From Alphaproteobacteria bacterium (GTDB lineage: Bacteria > Pseudomonadota > Alphaproteobacteria > TMED109), in assembly GCA_021296265.1 (NCBI GenBank), contig JAGWAT010000002.1:72796-136795 (forward strand): a DNA stretch of 64,000 nt, read 5' to 3'. Below the pieces are notes generated by a model, which was given only the letters and a program-made list of their open reading frames with translations, did no database searches and was not told where the DNA came from. A program made the translations under genes and the position numbers. This document shows, in pieces, positions 1 to 9,469 of this stretch (its first letter is position 1; every line of letters starts with the position of its first letter).

Positions 1-25
1 CATGTACGCGGGCGCGTCGTGACGG

Positions 26-1234
26 CTAGGCAGGTCGACGCGGTGTCAGGAGCATCGGCCCGTATTCGATGGCGTATCCGAGGAACGCGGCAATCCATGC
101 GATGCCGGCCAGCACGGACAGCATCGGGCTCCACGTGGGGGACAGGGCAGCGGCGATACGCGCCACGGCGGCCAGCGAGACCAGGAGATAGAGGGCCACC
201 GTCGCGCGCGATGCACGGAGGGGCCGACCGGTGTGGCCGAGGCTGGCCCGCGTCATGACCGCGAGCGTCATGGTTCCGAAGGCGCCGACCGTCCAGGCGT
301 GGACTGCGGCACGATACGCGGCCTCCAGCCCCCCGATCTCGGCGATACCGGCCAGCCCGAAACCGACCGGCACGAACAGGTACGCCCCATGCAGGACCGC
401 GACCAACGGATCGGCCATGACCCGGTGCGGGCGCCACCGGAACTGTCGCAACAGATGGAGCCCGGCCGACAGCAGCAGGATGGCTCCGGTGAAGCCGGCG
501 GGGACGATCTGTCCATCGCCGATCCAACACACCAGCCCCAGCGCACCAATTCCGACGGTGAAGGAATCGTAACGTGCGAGCGGTGCGGGCATCACCCGTT
601 CGCCGCGCGTCTTCAACCAGTTTGCCGTGAAGGCGGGAACGATCCGGCCCGCGACCAGGGTCAGCAGCAGGAGCACCGACGCGATGGCCATGCGCCCTCC
701 GATCGTCGAGCTGCCGTCACGCCAGATCTCCCAGGCGTAGACGGCCTCCGACACCGCGAATAACGCGAGCAGGACCACGACCTTCAGGTTCCGCAAATTG
801 CGGCCAGCGATGATCTCCCGCCCCACCACGCCCGCTACAACCACCGGAAACGCCGTGGACAGACCCACCGCAAGTGGGTACCCGACCACGGCCGAAAGAT
901 TGACGGCGAGGCGCCCGGCCGCCCAGATGCCGAACAGGCCAATCAGGATTCGCCCGGCGGCGGGCGGGCGGCCTGTCCAGCCGGGAACGGCTGTCGTCAG
1001 GAAGCCGGCGACAATTGCGGGCACGTAGCCGAACAAGAACTCGTGGGCGTGCCAGGCGGTTGGGGGAAACGCGGTCGGAGGGCCCAGGGAGCCCCACCAC
1101 CAAAGCATCCAAAGCACCATCAGGATCGCGGAATACAGGGACCCGAACAGGAAGAACGGTCTGAATCCGTAGGTAAACAGCGCCGGACCGGACGATTCCC
1201 CGGCCGCCATCCCAGTGGCGGTGGACGGATTCAC
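26..1234 (-). CDS. nnrS: NnrS family heme/copper membrane protein
   Basis: A 402-residue, very hydrophobic protein with about twelve predicted membrane segments. The N-terminal motif FTYGFRPFFLFGSLY and the WHAHEFLFGY segment with its histidines are hallmarks of NnrS, a heme- and copper-containing inner-membrane protein linked to nitric oxide stress and denitrification. The start is GTG, with AGGA seven bases upstream; an internal ATG at codon 9 is an alternative. No denitrification gene lies nearby in the window, so its partners are either to the left or elsewhere. The family call is firm; the physiological role here is inferred from the family. Confidence 0.9.
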   Translation of the reverse strand: MNPSTATGMAAGESSGPALFTYGFRPFFLFGSLYSAILMVLWMLWWWGSLGPPTAFPPTAWHAHEFLFGYVPAIVAGFLTTAVPGWTGRPPAAGRILIGLFGIWAAGRLAVNLSAVVGYPLAVGLSTAFPVVVAGVVGREIIAGRNLRNLKVVVLLALFAVSEAVYAWEIWRDGSSTIGGRMAIASVLLLLTLVAGRIVPAFTANWLKTRGERVMPAPLARYDSFTVGIGALGLVCWIGDGQIVPAGFTGAILLLSAGLHLLRQFRWRPHRVMADPLVAVLHGAYLFVPVGFGLAGIAEIGGLEAAYRAAVHAWTVGAFGTMTLAVMTRASLGHTGRPLRASRATVALYLLVSLAAVARIAAALSPTWSPMLSVLAGIAWIAAFLGYAIEYGPMLLTPRRPA

Positions 1235-1750
1235 TGCAAGTCCTGGAGGCGAGCGCCGCGACTGTCGACGCCATCGGCAAGCCGTCGTATCACCGGCCTT
1301 GCCTGCCGTCGGGATTGCGCGGCCCCCGGTTCTGGCCGGGCAGCCACCTCACGCGGCCAAATCGCCGCCCCGAGCGGGGTCCAGCAACTCCATGCGTCGG
1401 CGAAACAGGACGTATCGCCTCGCCTCTGTACCGGCTCTTTCTGCCTGCCTGCGTTCAGACTTCCTGACCCACAGCAGTACGAGATGGAAACGAGACGGAA
1501 CATGCCCCTCAATATCATGCACTTACAAGAAGACAGAGGTTGACATCGAGCTAGCTATTGTCCGGTTTGTGCGGATCCCTCTCTCAGCCTGGGTGAGCGC
1601 CGGGAGCACTCTCGCCTCGATCCCTGTAGATGCAGTTTTCATTGGTACTTCAGGCATGTCCGTCGTCGTCAACAAAGACCGCATGGTCGATTGACCGCCC
1701 CCGTCCGGCCCCCAGCAGGAATCCGTGGTGTCAACACAATTGGGGCTATG
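1235..1750. other. Non-coding stretch between nnrS and a hypothetical ORF
   Basis: About 515 bases with no ORF I can support. It should hold the nnrS promoter on the minus strand. I looked for an FNR/NnrR-type dyad (TTGAT-N4-ATCAA) and saw none. A TTGACA at 1540-1545 on the plus strand has no good -10 partner at 16-18 bases. The end of an ORF around 1540-1694 looks mildly protein-like but has no start codon or ribosome site. Confidence 0.4.
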
Positions 1751-2128
1751 TCAGGATGTCGGATGTTTTCCTGTGCGGGTCCAAGGAAACGCCGCCGCCA
1801 ATCTCTTGCCCATATCATCGTCGTCGTGAAACACTGCCATCCAGACGCTGCAGGATCCGGTTCCCAAAGCGACCTTGACGGCAAGTATCCGTGATTCGTT
1901 GCCATTGTTGAGGTTTCGAACCTCTACCGCCTGGTCCCATGCCCAGCGTCCCTTATGACGTTGCCTAGCCGTGGGCGTTCCCGTCTCGCCCAGTCCGACG
2001 AGGTCGAACAGCGCCGGCGCTTTGCGACGTTCGGCCAACACCATTTCCTCATTCACCAACACCCGGTCCGCCGGATCGATATACGAAAGCACCGTACGTG
2101 GCGTCGGTATGAGGCGTTCGATGCGCAT
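1751..2128 (-). CDS. Hypothetical protein (uncertain)
   Basis: A 125-residue ORF starting with MRIERLIPTPRTV and ending TRTGKHPTS. The composition is ordinary for a soluble mixed alpha/beta protein (acidic patch HDDDDM, an NLNNGNE loop), unlike the arginine/proline-rich shadow frames around it. I recognise no family. A longer in-frame ORF extends to 2437, but that extension looks like non-coding translation, so I chose the internal ATG at 2128; its ribosome site is weak. It could be a lineage-specific gene or a remnant. Confidence 0.4.
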   Translation of the reverse strand: MRIERLIPTPRTVLSYIDPADRVLVNEEMVLAERRKAPALFDLVGLGETGTPTARQRHKGRWAWDQAVEVRNLNNGNESRILAVKVALGTGSCSVWMAVFHDDDDMGKRLAAAFPWTRTGKHPTS

Positions 2129-2592
2129 GGGATTGGCCGCCTGGGCGGCGTTGTTCGAGGGAGCCCTGCCATCGTGGGGCATCGTACAGAAAATCGCCCG
2201 CGACGCGTGTCCGCATCTGCCGTCCCCGCGGCCCAGACCACCAACTGGCCAACGCAATGGAGTTCCACGCCGGGGACCTTGCCTCCGCAGGGGTGATCGC
2301 CGCTGCCGCCCAGCCCAAGGGCGACCAAACACTCGCGGGCGCTCCGCCGGTACGCGAGCACAGCAACCGCCTCCCCTGGGCGCGCCGGAGCGGTCCGGAG
2401 AGGTTGCCGAGGAACCGTCGCACTCGCACCCCGTCATCCCGGCCGACGGGCGCCACGATTCGAACCGGGGGGCGGCGACCTGTTCTCGGGCCCGGCAAGG
2501 TCAGTGGCGGTCCATCGTGCTCGCGCTGATGTCGCCGTTGAGAACATCGGGCGGCCGGCGCGCCACAGAAGGTCTGCACGACCGCACGAATC
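2129..2592. other. Stretch without a supported gene
   Basis: About 460 bases between the hypothetical ORF and the end of the AAA ATPase gene. All six frames contain ORFs, but their translations are Arg/Pro/Gly-rich shadows with no recognisable motif. I see no repeats or RNA gene. Confidence 0.35.
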
Positions 2593-4065
2593 TTAATTCG
2601 GTACGGCGCGGAATCCAGGTTCCGCGCCCCCGCTTCCGTCGCCGACGAATCGCCGCATCTTCTCCAGCTGGTCGCGTACCGCGTTGTGCCCGACGATGTA
2701 GCAGTAGAGACTGGTCGGTATGTAATCCAGGCGCACTTCTCCCGGCCACTGAACGTCATCGTCCGTCAGTGTTCGCGTGGTGACCAGCGGCTTCGCGCCT
2801 CGGTGCCGGCTCGTAAACGCCAGGAGGCTGTTCAGTTCGTTCGCGACCTGGCCAGGTCGATCAGACCACTTGACTTCGACGCACCACGAAGGCTGCTGCC
2901 GCCTGTCAAGGTGGACGATATCCACTTCACCGTTTTTCCACCGCGCGTAGTGCAGAGCGACATTGGAGTGAAACCACTGCGCAAAGACTGCCGTCTCGGC
3001 GAGCGGCCCCATCTCTTCGTCGTCATCCGTGACCAGACCGAATAGCGCGCTGCGCAGTGACGGAGTGGTGACATACACCTTGAAATGCGTGGCGCGCTTG
3101 AAGCGGCGGGCATGGTGGTCGATGCGATGGACGACCTTGATCAGGAACGCCGCTTCGAGGTACTCGAGATAACGCCTGATCGTCGGCTTGGTCACCCCGG
3201 AGCGGCGGGCCAACGTATCGATCGACACTTCCTGAGCCGTATTGTACGCCAAGGTCGCAAACAACGCGTTGAGTTCCTGCACGTCCTGGATGCCGTACAG
3301 GCTCGGGAGATCGCGCAGCAAGACCTTCCCGACGATGTCCGTGCCGATGTAGCGGCCGGGGTCCGAACGGACGGCCGGCGAGGTAGCGGCTTCCGGGTAG
3401 CCGCCGAAATTGACATAGTCGACGAAATGCCGGTTGAGTTGCCCAATGTCGCGGGTCGAGTACTGATCCGTTGCCTGGTCGTGTTCGATGAGTCCGCGGA
3501 TCCCCCGCAAATCAAGGTATTCATGGAACGTCAGGGGCGGCAGCAGGAAATCCGTAAAGCGGCCGGCGCCTGACTCGATGCTCTTGAGCCGCAGCGCGGC
3601 CGCCGCCGAGCCCGATACCACGCACTTGACGTTGGGATGCGCGTCCACGAACGCCTTCAGGTGGCGCTCCCAGTCGGCCAGGTACTGGATCTCGTCCAGA
3701 AACAGCACCCGAAGACCATCCGCGTTGCCGCTCGACTGGCGGATTTCGTCGGCAGCCTCCTCGATCGAGAGCCGCGTGTAGAGCGGCTGGTCCAGCGACA
3801 TGTAGCCAAGGTCTTCGGGCCGGTATTCGTCGCCGGCGAGCAGATGCGCAATAACGTGATGCAGCAGCACGGTTTTGCCGACACGGCGTGACCCCATCAG
3901 CACCACGGCACGACGGACGCCGGGCTCTTCCACGAGGCGCCGGAAACGGTCGAAGTACGCGCGTGGTCTCAGTTCGCTGAAGTCGGCACGAATTCTGCCA
4001 TCCGCCCACCACGGGTTTTCGGCTCGAATGCGGTGGCGCCGCTGCTCCGATGAGATCTCACGCAT
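2593..4065 (-). CDS. AAA family ATP-binding protein with DUF4143 C-terminal domain
   Basis: A 490-residue protein. The N-terminal AAA_14-type ATPase has a Walker A GSRRVGKT at about residues 58-65 and a Walker B VLFLDEIQ near 120-127. It is followed by a sensor-like VVSGSAAAAL segment, the FLLPPLTFHEYL motif and a DUF4143 region with a winged-helix-like portion (SGVTKPTIRRYLEYLEAAFLI). The C-terminal part (WCVEVKWSDR) resembles the nuclease-like fold often seen in these proteins. The family is widespread, frequently duplicated and of unsettled function; defence or toxin-antitoxin-like roles have been proposed. The gene stands alone. The promoter hexamers place the transcription start on the A of this ATG, so the mRNA appears leaderless. 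Confidence 0.9.
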   Translation of the reverse strand: MREISSEQRRHRIRAENPWWADGRIRADFSELRPRAYFDRFRRLVEEPGVRRAVVLMGSRRVGKTVLLHHVIAHLLAGDEYRPEDLGYMSLDQPLYTRLSIEEAADEIRQSSGNADGLRVLFLDEIQYLADWERHLKAFVDAHPNVKCVVSGSAAAALRLKSIESGAGRFTDFLLPPLTFHEYLDLRGIRGLIEHDQATDQYSTRDIGQLNRHFVDYVNFGGYPEAATSPAVRSDPGRYIGTDIVGKVLLRDLPSLYGIQDVQELNALFATLAYNTAQEVSIDTLARRSGVTKPTIRRYLEYLEAAFLIKVVHRIDHHARRFKRATHFKVYVTTPSLRSALFGLVTDDDEEMGPLAETAVFAQWFHSNVALHYARWKNGEVDIVHLDRRQQPSWCVEVKWSDRPGQVANELNSLLAFTSRHRGAKPLVTTRTLTDDDVQWPGEVRLDYIPTSLYCYIVGHNAVRDQLEKMRRFVGDGSGGAEPGFRAVPN

Positions 4066-4071
4066 GCCGTC

Positions 4072-4100
4072 AGGTTACGAGTGCCGGCCATGGGTGTCAA
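4072..4100 (-). promoter_or_regulatory. Sigma-70-type promoter of the AAA ATPase gene, predicted leaderless
   Basis: On the minus strand a perfect -35 TTGACA (4095-4100) is followed after exactly 17 bases by TAACCT (4072-4077). The six bases GACGGC then separate the -10 from the ATG, so +1 coincides with the start codon. No Shine-Dalgarno sequence would be transcribed. Confidence 0.6.
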
Positions 4101-4124
4101 TTAAGGAAAGTTAACTTTACTTAA
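4101..4124. promoter_or_regulatory. Near-perfect palindromic operator upstream of the AAA gene
   Basis: An AT-rich 24-bp inverted repeat in a GC-rich setting. Its 12-bp core AAAGTTAACTTT is a perfect palindrome and the outer arms are TTAAG and CTTAA; one symmetric pair mismatches. It abuts the -35 box of the ATPase promoter, a position that fits a dimeric regulator. The regulator is unknown. Confidence 0.5.
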
Positions 4125-4275
4125 TCTTTCAAAGCCCGATATAACGCGTAAATTCCCATGGTTGCGGCTGTCACTTCTCGGTCGCGGGCAACTCCCGGGG
4201 ACCACTCAAGCGACGGATTGATCCGCCGCGGCCGCCCTTGGCGCGGGCGGCCCGCTCAGTCCGTCCCTCTAGGGC

Positions 4276-4881
4276 TCAGGCGTTCCCGGCCGTCGGCGAG
4301 ATTCGGTACGGGTCAACGGGCTGGCCCGACGCCGTATCACCAATCCCGCCGATCGCCCGCTGCCACTTCACCGAGTGATCCGGCGAAAACACCAGTTCCT
4401 CGTCCGCCGCCACGTTGAGCCAGGAGTTCTGCATGATCTCCTGATCCAATTGCCCGGGTCCCCAGCCGGCATAGCCGAACAGGACCAGCGCCCGCCGTGG
4501 CCCCTGGCCACTGGCAATCTCCCGGAGCACGTCGATGCTCGACGTCAGCAGGATCGACTCCCCGACCCGCTGCGAATTCTCGTACTCCAGGTCGTCGGTG
4601 TGCAGCACGTAGCCGCGGTTCAGCTCGACCGGGCCGCCCATGTGAATCTGCACCTTCTCGGCGGCTTCCGTGCCCTCGATGTTCAGGTCGTCCAGGACCT
4701 TGTCGAACCGCGGCGAATCCGCCGGACGATTGACGACGAGCCCGACCGCGCCTTCGGCCGCATGTGAACAGAGGTAGACGACCGCACGCTCGAAGAACAG
4801 GTCCGTCAGCGACGGCATGGCCACCAACAGCTGGCCGGCTAGGTGAGACTGGTCCGATGGCTCTGGCGGTGTCGGCGGCAT
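4276..4881 (-). CDS. YqgE/AlgH family protein (DUF179)
   Basis: A 201-residue protein with the family landmarks GQLLVAMPSLTDLFFERAVVYLCSH at the N-terminus, GLVVNRP, the MGGPV turn and ALVLFGYAGWGPGQLDQEI. YqgE/AlgH proteins are conserved small cytoplasmic proteins of uncertain biochemical role; AlgH was first linked to alginate regulation in Pseudomonas. Length is typical. It is monocistronic, divergent from the downstream SDR gene and about 210 bases from the AAA ATPase gene. Confidence 0.93.
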   Translation of the reverse strand: MPPTPPEPSDQSHLAGQLLVAMPSLTDLFFERAVVYLCSHAAEGAVGLVVNRPADSPRFDKVLDDLNIEGTEAAEKVQIHMGGPVELNRGYVLHTDDLEYENSQRVGESILLTSSIDVLREIASGQGPRRALVLFGYAGWGPGQLDQEIMQNSWLNVAADEELVFSPDHSVKWQRAIGGIGDTASGQPVDPYRISPTAGNA

Positions 4882-4987
4882 GGGTCAACGCTATTCTTTG
4901 TCAGCCCGCTCTGCAACGCATCTGCAAGCGGCGGCCGCTATTCGATCGGACCGGCAGCGGTCGCGGCCCCGCGCTGGAGGTTTACCC

Positions 4988-5662
4988 ATGCCCCGAACAG
5001 TGATTACCGGCGCCAGTCGCGGCATCGGGCGCGCCCTTGCCATCGAACTCGCAGGGCGCGGGCACGAAGTGCTCGCCCTCTGCCGCAAACCGGTGGTGGC
5101 CACCGGGCTGGCCGATATCGAGCGTGTCACCGTCCGGGGACTCGATGTTGCCAGCCCTGTCGCCCTTCACTCGTTCGCGACGAGCTTCGACGGCACCCTC
5201 GATGTCCTCGTCAACAACGCCGGCATTGCCGGCGGCAAGCTTCGCGACAACCTGTCCGAGGCGGATTTCCGGATGGCCGACGAGGTGTTTCGCGTCAACG
5301 CGGTCGCTCCCCTTCTGCTGACCCGCTTGCTCGCCGACCGGCTGGCGCCCGGGGCCCTGGTGGTCAACGTGACCTCCATCTTGGGTTCGAACGCGGAGAA
5401 CACCTCAGGCGGCATGGCGATCTATCGGGCGAGCAAGGCGGCCCTCAACAGCATCACCCGCACGCTGGCGGCAGAACTCGGCCTGAACGGCGTCACGGTG
5501 CTGGCCGTTCACCCGGGCTGGGTACGCACCGACATGGGCGGTCCATCCGCGACCATCGACACCGAGACGTCGGCACGCGGGATCGGGCAGATCATCGCCG
5601 ATGCCGATCCCTCGCGGAACGGCGTCTATCTCGACTGGAAGGGTGACTCGCTGCCCTGGTAA
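4988..5662 (+). CDS. Short-chain dehydrogenase/reductase, C-factor-like
   Basis: A 224-residue SDR. It has the dinucleotide-binding TGASRGIG at residues 6-13, NNAG at mid-length, and the catalytic Ser (VTSILG) with Tyr-x3-Lys (YRASK). Short length and lack of extra domains resemble the C-factor-type SDRs. The start is set by GGAGG seven bases before the ATG; a longer upstream ORF is non-coding. It is convergent with ureG, with only 11 bases between the stops. Substrate cannot be assigned. Confidence 0.88.
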   Translation: MPRTVITGASRGIGRALAIELAGRGHEVLALCRKPVVATGLADIERVTVRGLDVASPVALHSFATSFDGTLDVLVNNAGIAGGKLRDNLSEADFRMADEVFRVNAVAPLLLTRLLADRLAPGALVVNVTSILGSNAENTSGGMAIYRASKAALNSITRTLAAELGLNGVTVLAVHPGWVRTDMGGPSATIDTETSARGIGQIIADADPSRNGVYLDWKGDSLPW

Positions 5663-5673
5663 CGCGCCGACGC

Positions 5674-6288
5674 CTACCGCCCCGGCGCCAGCCCCCCGGC
5701 CTCCACGATGAAGTCCGCCACCGCCCGCACGCCATCACCATGCTTGACCTGCGCGAACAGGAAGGGCCGCGATCCGCGCATTCGTTTGGCATCCCGGTCC
5801 ATCACGTCGAGATCCGCGCCGACCAACGGTGCGAGGTCCGTCTTGTTGATGATCAGCAGGTCGGAACGGGTGATACCGGGCCCACCCTTCCGCGGAATCT
5901 TGTCGCCCGCCGAGACGTCGATCACGTAGAGCGTTAGATCGGCAAGTTCGGGTGAAAAGGTCGCGGCCAGGTTGTCGCCACCCGATTCCACGAACACCAC
6001 GTCAAGATCCGGGAACACGGCTTCCAGCTCTGCGATCGCGGCCAGGTTCATCGAGGCGTCCTCGCGAATCGCGGTGTGGGGACAGCCGCCCGTCTCGACG
6101 CCCTGGATGCGCTCCGGGCTGAGCGCACCGGAACGGGTCAAGAACTCCGCGTCCTCACGGGTGTAGATGTCGTTGGTAATGGCCGCGACGTCGTAGGTGC
6201 CGCGCATCGCCTTGCACAGGCCATCCAGCAGAGCCGTCTTGCCGGAGCCGACGGGCCCGCCGATGCCGACGCGAAACGGTGTCGTCAT
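5674..6288 (-). CDS. ureG: Urease accessory GTPase UreG
   Basis: A 204-residue SIMIBI-class GTPase that powers nickel insertion into urease. The P-loop GGPVGSGKT lies at residues 9-17. The Cys-Pro-His motif of the nickel site (GGCPHTAIR) and FVESGGDNL are present, as is the guanine-specificity NKTD. The start ATG overlaps the ureF stop in an ATGA, so the pair is translationally coupled. It is the last gene of the urt-ure operon. Confidence 0.97.
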   Translation of the reverse strand: MTTPFRVGIGGPVGSGKTALLDGLCKAMRGTYDVAAITNDIYTREDAEFLTRSGALSPERIQGVETGGCPHTAIREDASMNLAAIAELEAVFPDLDVVFVESGGDNLAATFSPELADLTLYVIDVSAGDKIPRKGGPGITRSDLLIINKTDLAPLVGADLDVMDRDAKRMRGSRPFLFAQVKHGDGVRAVADFIVEAGGLAPGR

Positions 6289-6956
6289 GATCGGAACAAC
6301 CTCGTGTACTGGGTTTCGTGTTGCATGGATGTCCAGTCGACGACGAGCGCCGACGAGCCGATGTCGTCGAGCGACCGGGCGAGGGCCCCGCCGGCGGCCG
6401 CGAGCACATCGTCTTCGAGACCCGCCAGCACGCGCTGCCCGGCAACCTGGCCGAGCGGCACCAGCCGGATCCCGGCCGACACCAGGTTCGCGGCCAGCGC
6501 GTGCAGGTAGGCGGCAAGCCCGACCCGGAGCGGGATTCCCTCGCGCGCGACGGCGGCGGCAACGCTGACCGGATACACCGGCGCCGATCGCCCGCCCGCC
6601 GGGTTCACCCCGTCCCATGCCGCCGCGACCGTGTCCCGGAAGGCCCCGCCCTGTGCGGCACTCTCGGCAGCGAGTTCGCAGGTGCCGCGCAAGGCGCGGC
6701 CCAGGTCGGCGATCGCTGCCAGACGGTCGGCATTGCCGGCGTGCACGGCGTGCCAAGCCTCACGGTACAGGTCCGCATCGATCCGGGCGGAGCCGAATCC
6801 GAGGATACCGCGCACCCAGGTGGCCAGCGTATCCCGGTCGCGGACCAAGCCGGCCTCAACGGCATACTCGATGCCGTGCGAGTACGCGTAGGCACCGACC
6901 GGGAAGGACGGACCGAGCCAGGCCATCAGGCGGACGGTGCGGCGGTGGGCTTCCAC
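6285..6956 (-). CDS. ureF: Urease accessory protein UreF
   Basis: A 223-residue all-helical UreF. The N-terminal [17 protein letters not shown] is the family signature, and the C-terminal region [24 protein letters not shown] matches the end that contacts UreD and UreG. UreF acts with UreD and UreG in the apo-urease activation complex and gates nickel delivery. It lies nine bases after ureE and overlaps ureG by four bases. Confidence 0.96.
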   Translation of the reverse strand: MEAHRRTVRLMAWLGPSFPVGAYAYSHGIEYAVEAGLVRDRDTLATWVRGILGFGSARIDADLYREAWHAVHAGNADRLAAIADLGRALRGTCELAAESAAQGGAFRDTVAAAWDGVNPAGGRSAPVYPVSVAAAVAREGIPLRVGLAAYLHALAANLVSAGIRLVPLGQVAGQRVLAGLEDDVLAAAGGALARSLDDIGSSALVVDWTSMQHETQYTRLFRS

Positions 6957-6965
6957 GTCGGTGAC

Positions 6966-7433
6966 CTAGCGACGGCCGGCCCGGGCCGGCGGGACGGCGT
7001 GCGCGTACGCACCCGGCTCCGGCGAGAACGGAGCCTGTCGCCGCTCGGTGGTCGCGCCCAGCCCTTCCGCCATTGCCGCCAGCACGTGGTCGTCCTGGAT
7101 CCGGAGGCCGCCGTCCGCGAGGACCTGCAGCGGCGCATGGCGGTTGCCGATGTGCCAGGCGACCCGTGCCGCGTGGGTGGCCGATGCGCAGCGGATATCG
7201 ACCACCGGCTCAGCGGCCGCCCGGACCCGCACGGTCCCGCCGCCCGCCAGCGCCAGTCCGTCCCCGTCCTCCAGCCGGGACGATGCCTCCAGGTCGAGAA
7301 GCAGCGGCTCGCCGTCATCGCCGCTCAATCGCGCCCGGCGACGCTGCCGATCGTCGTGCCCGAGAGTCACCGTCGGCCCGTCCGCCGGCGGCGTCCAGGC
7401 GCCGCGGCGCAGCACCGAGATGGCATGCCGCAT
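6966..7433 (-). CDS. ureE: Urease nickel metallochaperone UreE
   Basis: A 155-residue UreE with an N-terminal beta-rich domain (VTLGHDDRQRRRARLSGDDG) and a C-terminal metal-binding domain. It keeps the conserved AWHIGNRHAPLQ segment with the dimer-interface histidine, and QDDHVLAAMAEGLGA. The tail ([18 protein letters not shown]) is not histidine-rich, unlike Klebsiella UreE, so it should transfer nickel with little storage capacity. It lies between ureC and ureF in the operon. Confidence 0.93.
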   Translation of the reverse strand: MRHAISVLRRGAWTPPADGPTVTLGHDDRQRRRARLSGDDGEPLLLDLEASSRLEDGDGLALAGGGTVRVRAAAEPVVDIRCASATHAARVAWHIGNRHAPLQVLADGGLRIQDDHVLAAMAEGLGATTERRQAPFSPEPGAYAHAVPPARAGRR

Positions 7434-7447
7434 CGCCGCCGACCGGC

Positions 7448-9154
7448 TCAGAAGAGGAAGTAGCGCTGGGCCATCGGCAGCCGGGTTGCCGGGTCGCAGG
7501 TCAGCAGCGCTCCGTCAGCGCGGACCTCGTACGTTTCCGGGTCGACTTCGATCCGCGGACAGAGATCGTTCAGCACCATGTCCTGCTTGGTCAGCGCGCG
7601 GGTTCCGGACACGGCCACCAGCCGCTTCGCGAGTGCGAGGTTACCCAGCCCGCCCTCCAGACCCGCCTGCGAGACGAAGGTCACGGACGTCGCGGCCCGG
7701 GCCCGCCCAAGCGCGGCGAACATCGGCCGATAGTGCACCGGCTGCGGCGTGGGGATCGACGCATTCGGATCGCCCATCGCCGCCGCGGCGATCGCCCCGC
7801 CCTTGAGCACGAGATCGGGCTTGACGCCGAAGAACATCGGCTGCCACAGCACGAGGTCGGCCAACTTGCCTACTTCGACGGAGCCGACCTCGCGGTCGAT
7901 GCCGTGCGTCCGGGCCGGGTTGATCGTGTACTTCGCGATGTATCGCCGGACCCGGAAGTTGTCGTTGTCGCCGCGTTCCTCCGGGAGCCGGCCGCGCTGC
8001 CGCTTCATCTTGTCGGCGGTCTGCCAGGTCCGGACGATGACCTCCCCGACGCGCCCCATGGCCTGGCTGTCGGACGCGATCATCGAGAACGCTCCGAGGT
8101 CGTGCAGGATGTCCTCGGCGGCGATGGTCTCGCGCCGGATGCGGCTCTCGGCAAACGCCACGTCCTCCGGGATGTTCGGGTCCAGGTGATGGCACACCAT
8201 CAGCATGTCGAGGTGTTCGTCGACCGTGTTCACGGTAAACGGACGGGTGGGATTGGTGCTCGACGGCAGCACGTTCGGCTCGCCGCAGAGCCTGATGATG
8301 TCCGGCGCATGACCGCCGCCAGCGCCTTCCGTGTGGAACGCATGGATCGTGCGGTCGCGGAACGCGGCCGTCGTGGTCTCGAGGTAACCCGATTCGTTCA
8401 GGGTGTCGGTGTGGATCGCCACGCCGACATCCCACTCGTCGGCCACGGACAGGCACGTGTCGATGGCCGAGGGCGTGGTGCCCCAGTCCTCGTGCAGCTT
8501 GAGGCCACAGGCCCCGGCGTGCACCTGTTCGACCAGGGCGGCGGGTTGGGAGGCGTTGCCCTTCCCGTAGAAGCCGACATTGACGGGCAGCGCCTCCGCG
8601 GCCTCCAGCATGCGCGCCAGGTGCCACGGTCCCGGCGTGCACGTCGTCGCGTTGGTCCCTTCGGCGGGCCCGGTTCCGCCGCCCAGCATCGTGGTGATGC
8701 CCGAGTAGAGCGCGTCGTCCACCTGCTGCGGACAGATCCAGTGGATGTGGGCGTCGATCCCGCCGGCGGTCAGGACGCGACCCTCGCCGGCGATCGCCTC
8801 GGTGCCCGGGCCGACGATGATGTCGACGCCCGGCTGCGTATCCGGATTGCCGGCCTTGCCGATCGCTGCGATCCGCCCGTCGCGGAGACCCACGTCCGCC
8901 TTGACGACGCCCCAGTGATCGACGATGAGGGCATTGGTGATCACGGTGTCCACCGCACCGTCCGCGCGGGCAGCCGACCCCTGGCCCATGCCGTCGCGAA
9001 TGACCTTGCCGCCGCCGAACTTGACCTCCTCCCCGTACACGGTCCGGTCGGCCTCGACCTCGATAAACAGCTCGGTGTCGGCCAGGCGCACCCGGTCGCC
9101 GACGGTCGGTCCGTACATGGCGGCGTAGGCCGCCCGCTCGATGGAAAATGGCAC
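7448..9154 (-). CDS. ureC: Urease catalytic subunit alpha UreC
   Basis: A 568-residue urease alpha subunit, the normal length. The nickel ligands are visible: HIH at 136-138, the carbamylated lysine at about 219 (GLKLHEDWG), the active-site-flap CHH near 321-323, and the aspartate of [10 protein letters not shown] near 362. It hydrolyses urea to ammonia and carbamate in the cytoplasm. The start is GTG, chosen because GGAGGA from the end of ureB sits six bases upstream. It is flanked by ureB and ureE. Confidence 0.98.
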   Translation of the reverse strand: MPFSIERAAYAAMYGPTVGDRVRLADTELFIEVEADRTVYGEEVKFGGGKVIRDGMGQGSAARADGAVDTVITNALIVDHWGVVKADVGLRDGRIAAIGKAGNPDTQPGVDIIVGPGTEAIAGEGRVLTAGGIDAHIHWICPQQVDDALYSGITTMLGGGTGPAEGTNATTCTPGPWHLARMLEAAEALPVNVGFYGKGNASQPAALVEQVHAGACGLKLHEDWGTTPSAIDTCLSVADEWDVGVAIHTDTLNESGYLETTTAAFRDRTIHAFHTEGAGGGHAPDIIRLCGEPNVLPSSTNPTRPFTVNTVDEHLDMLMVCHHLDPNIPEDVAFAESRIRRETIAAEDILHDLGAFSMIASDSQAMGRVGEVIVRTWQTADKMKRQRGRLPEERGDNDNFRVRRYIAKYTINPARTHGIDREVGSVEVGKLADLVLWQPMFFGVKPDLVLKGGAIAAAAMGDPNASIPTPQPVHYRPMFAALGRARAATSVTFVSQAGLEGGLGNLALAKRLVAVSGTRALTKQDMVLNDLCPRIEVDPETYEVRADGALLTCDPATRLPMAQRYFLF

Positions 9155-9157
9155 GGC

Positions 9158-9469
9158 TCAGTCCTCCAGCGGGCCCTGGACCCGGGCGTTGAATCCCCGG
9201 ACCACCCGGGCACCGGCGTAGGGGATCAGCCTGGCCTCGCGCTGCTGGCCCGGCTCAAATCGCATCGCGGTCCCCGCGGGAATGTCGAGGCGCCGGCCCC
9301 GGGCGGCCGCGCGGTCGAACTCGAGGGCGGTATTGACCTCGTAGAAGTGATAGTGCGAGCCGACCTGGATCGGCCGGTCGCCGGTGTTGGCCACCGTGAT
9401 CGTGACGGCTTCGGCGTCCGCGTTGAGGAGCAGCGTTCCGGGCGCGGTGATGATCTCACCGGGAATCAT
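9158..9469 (-). CDS. ureB: Urease subunit beta UreB
   Basis: A 103-residue beta subunit opening [22 protein letters not shown], with the conserved [10 protein letters not shown] stretch and [10 protein letters not shown]. It packs with UreA and UreC in the trimeric urease unit. A TTG two codons upstream is in frame, but the ribosome site GGGAGG directly abuts it and is six bases from the ATG, so the ATG is preferred. Its start overlaps the 3' end of ureA by 14 bases. Confidence 0.96.
   Translation of the reverse strand: MIPGEIITAPGTLLLNADAEAVTITVANTGDRPIQVGSHYHFYEVNTALEFDRAAARGRRLDIPAGTAMRFEPGQQREARLIPYAGARVVRGFNARVQGPLED

Noticed and set aside
1540..1561. TTGACA ... TATTGT as a promoter
   Set aside because: The spacing is 10 bases, too short for sigma-70, and no gene starts downstream on that strand.
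1215..1694. 159-codon plus-strand ORF after nnrS
   Set aside because: Only the last 50 residues look protein-like, and that part has no start codon or ribosome site. No family recognised.
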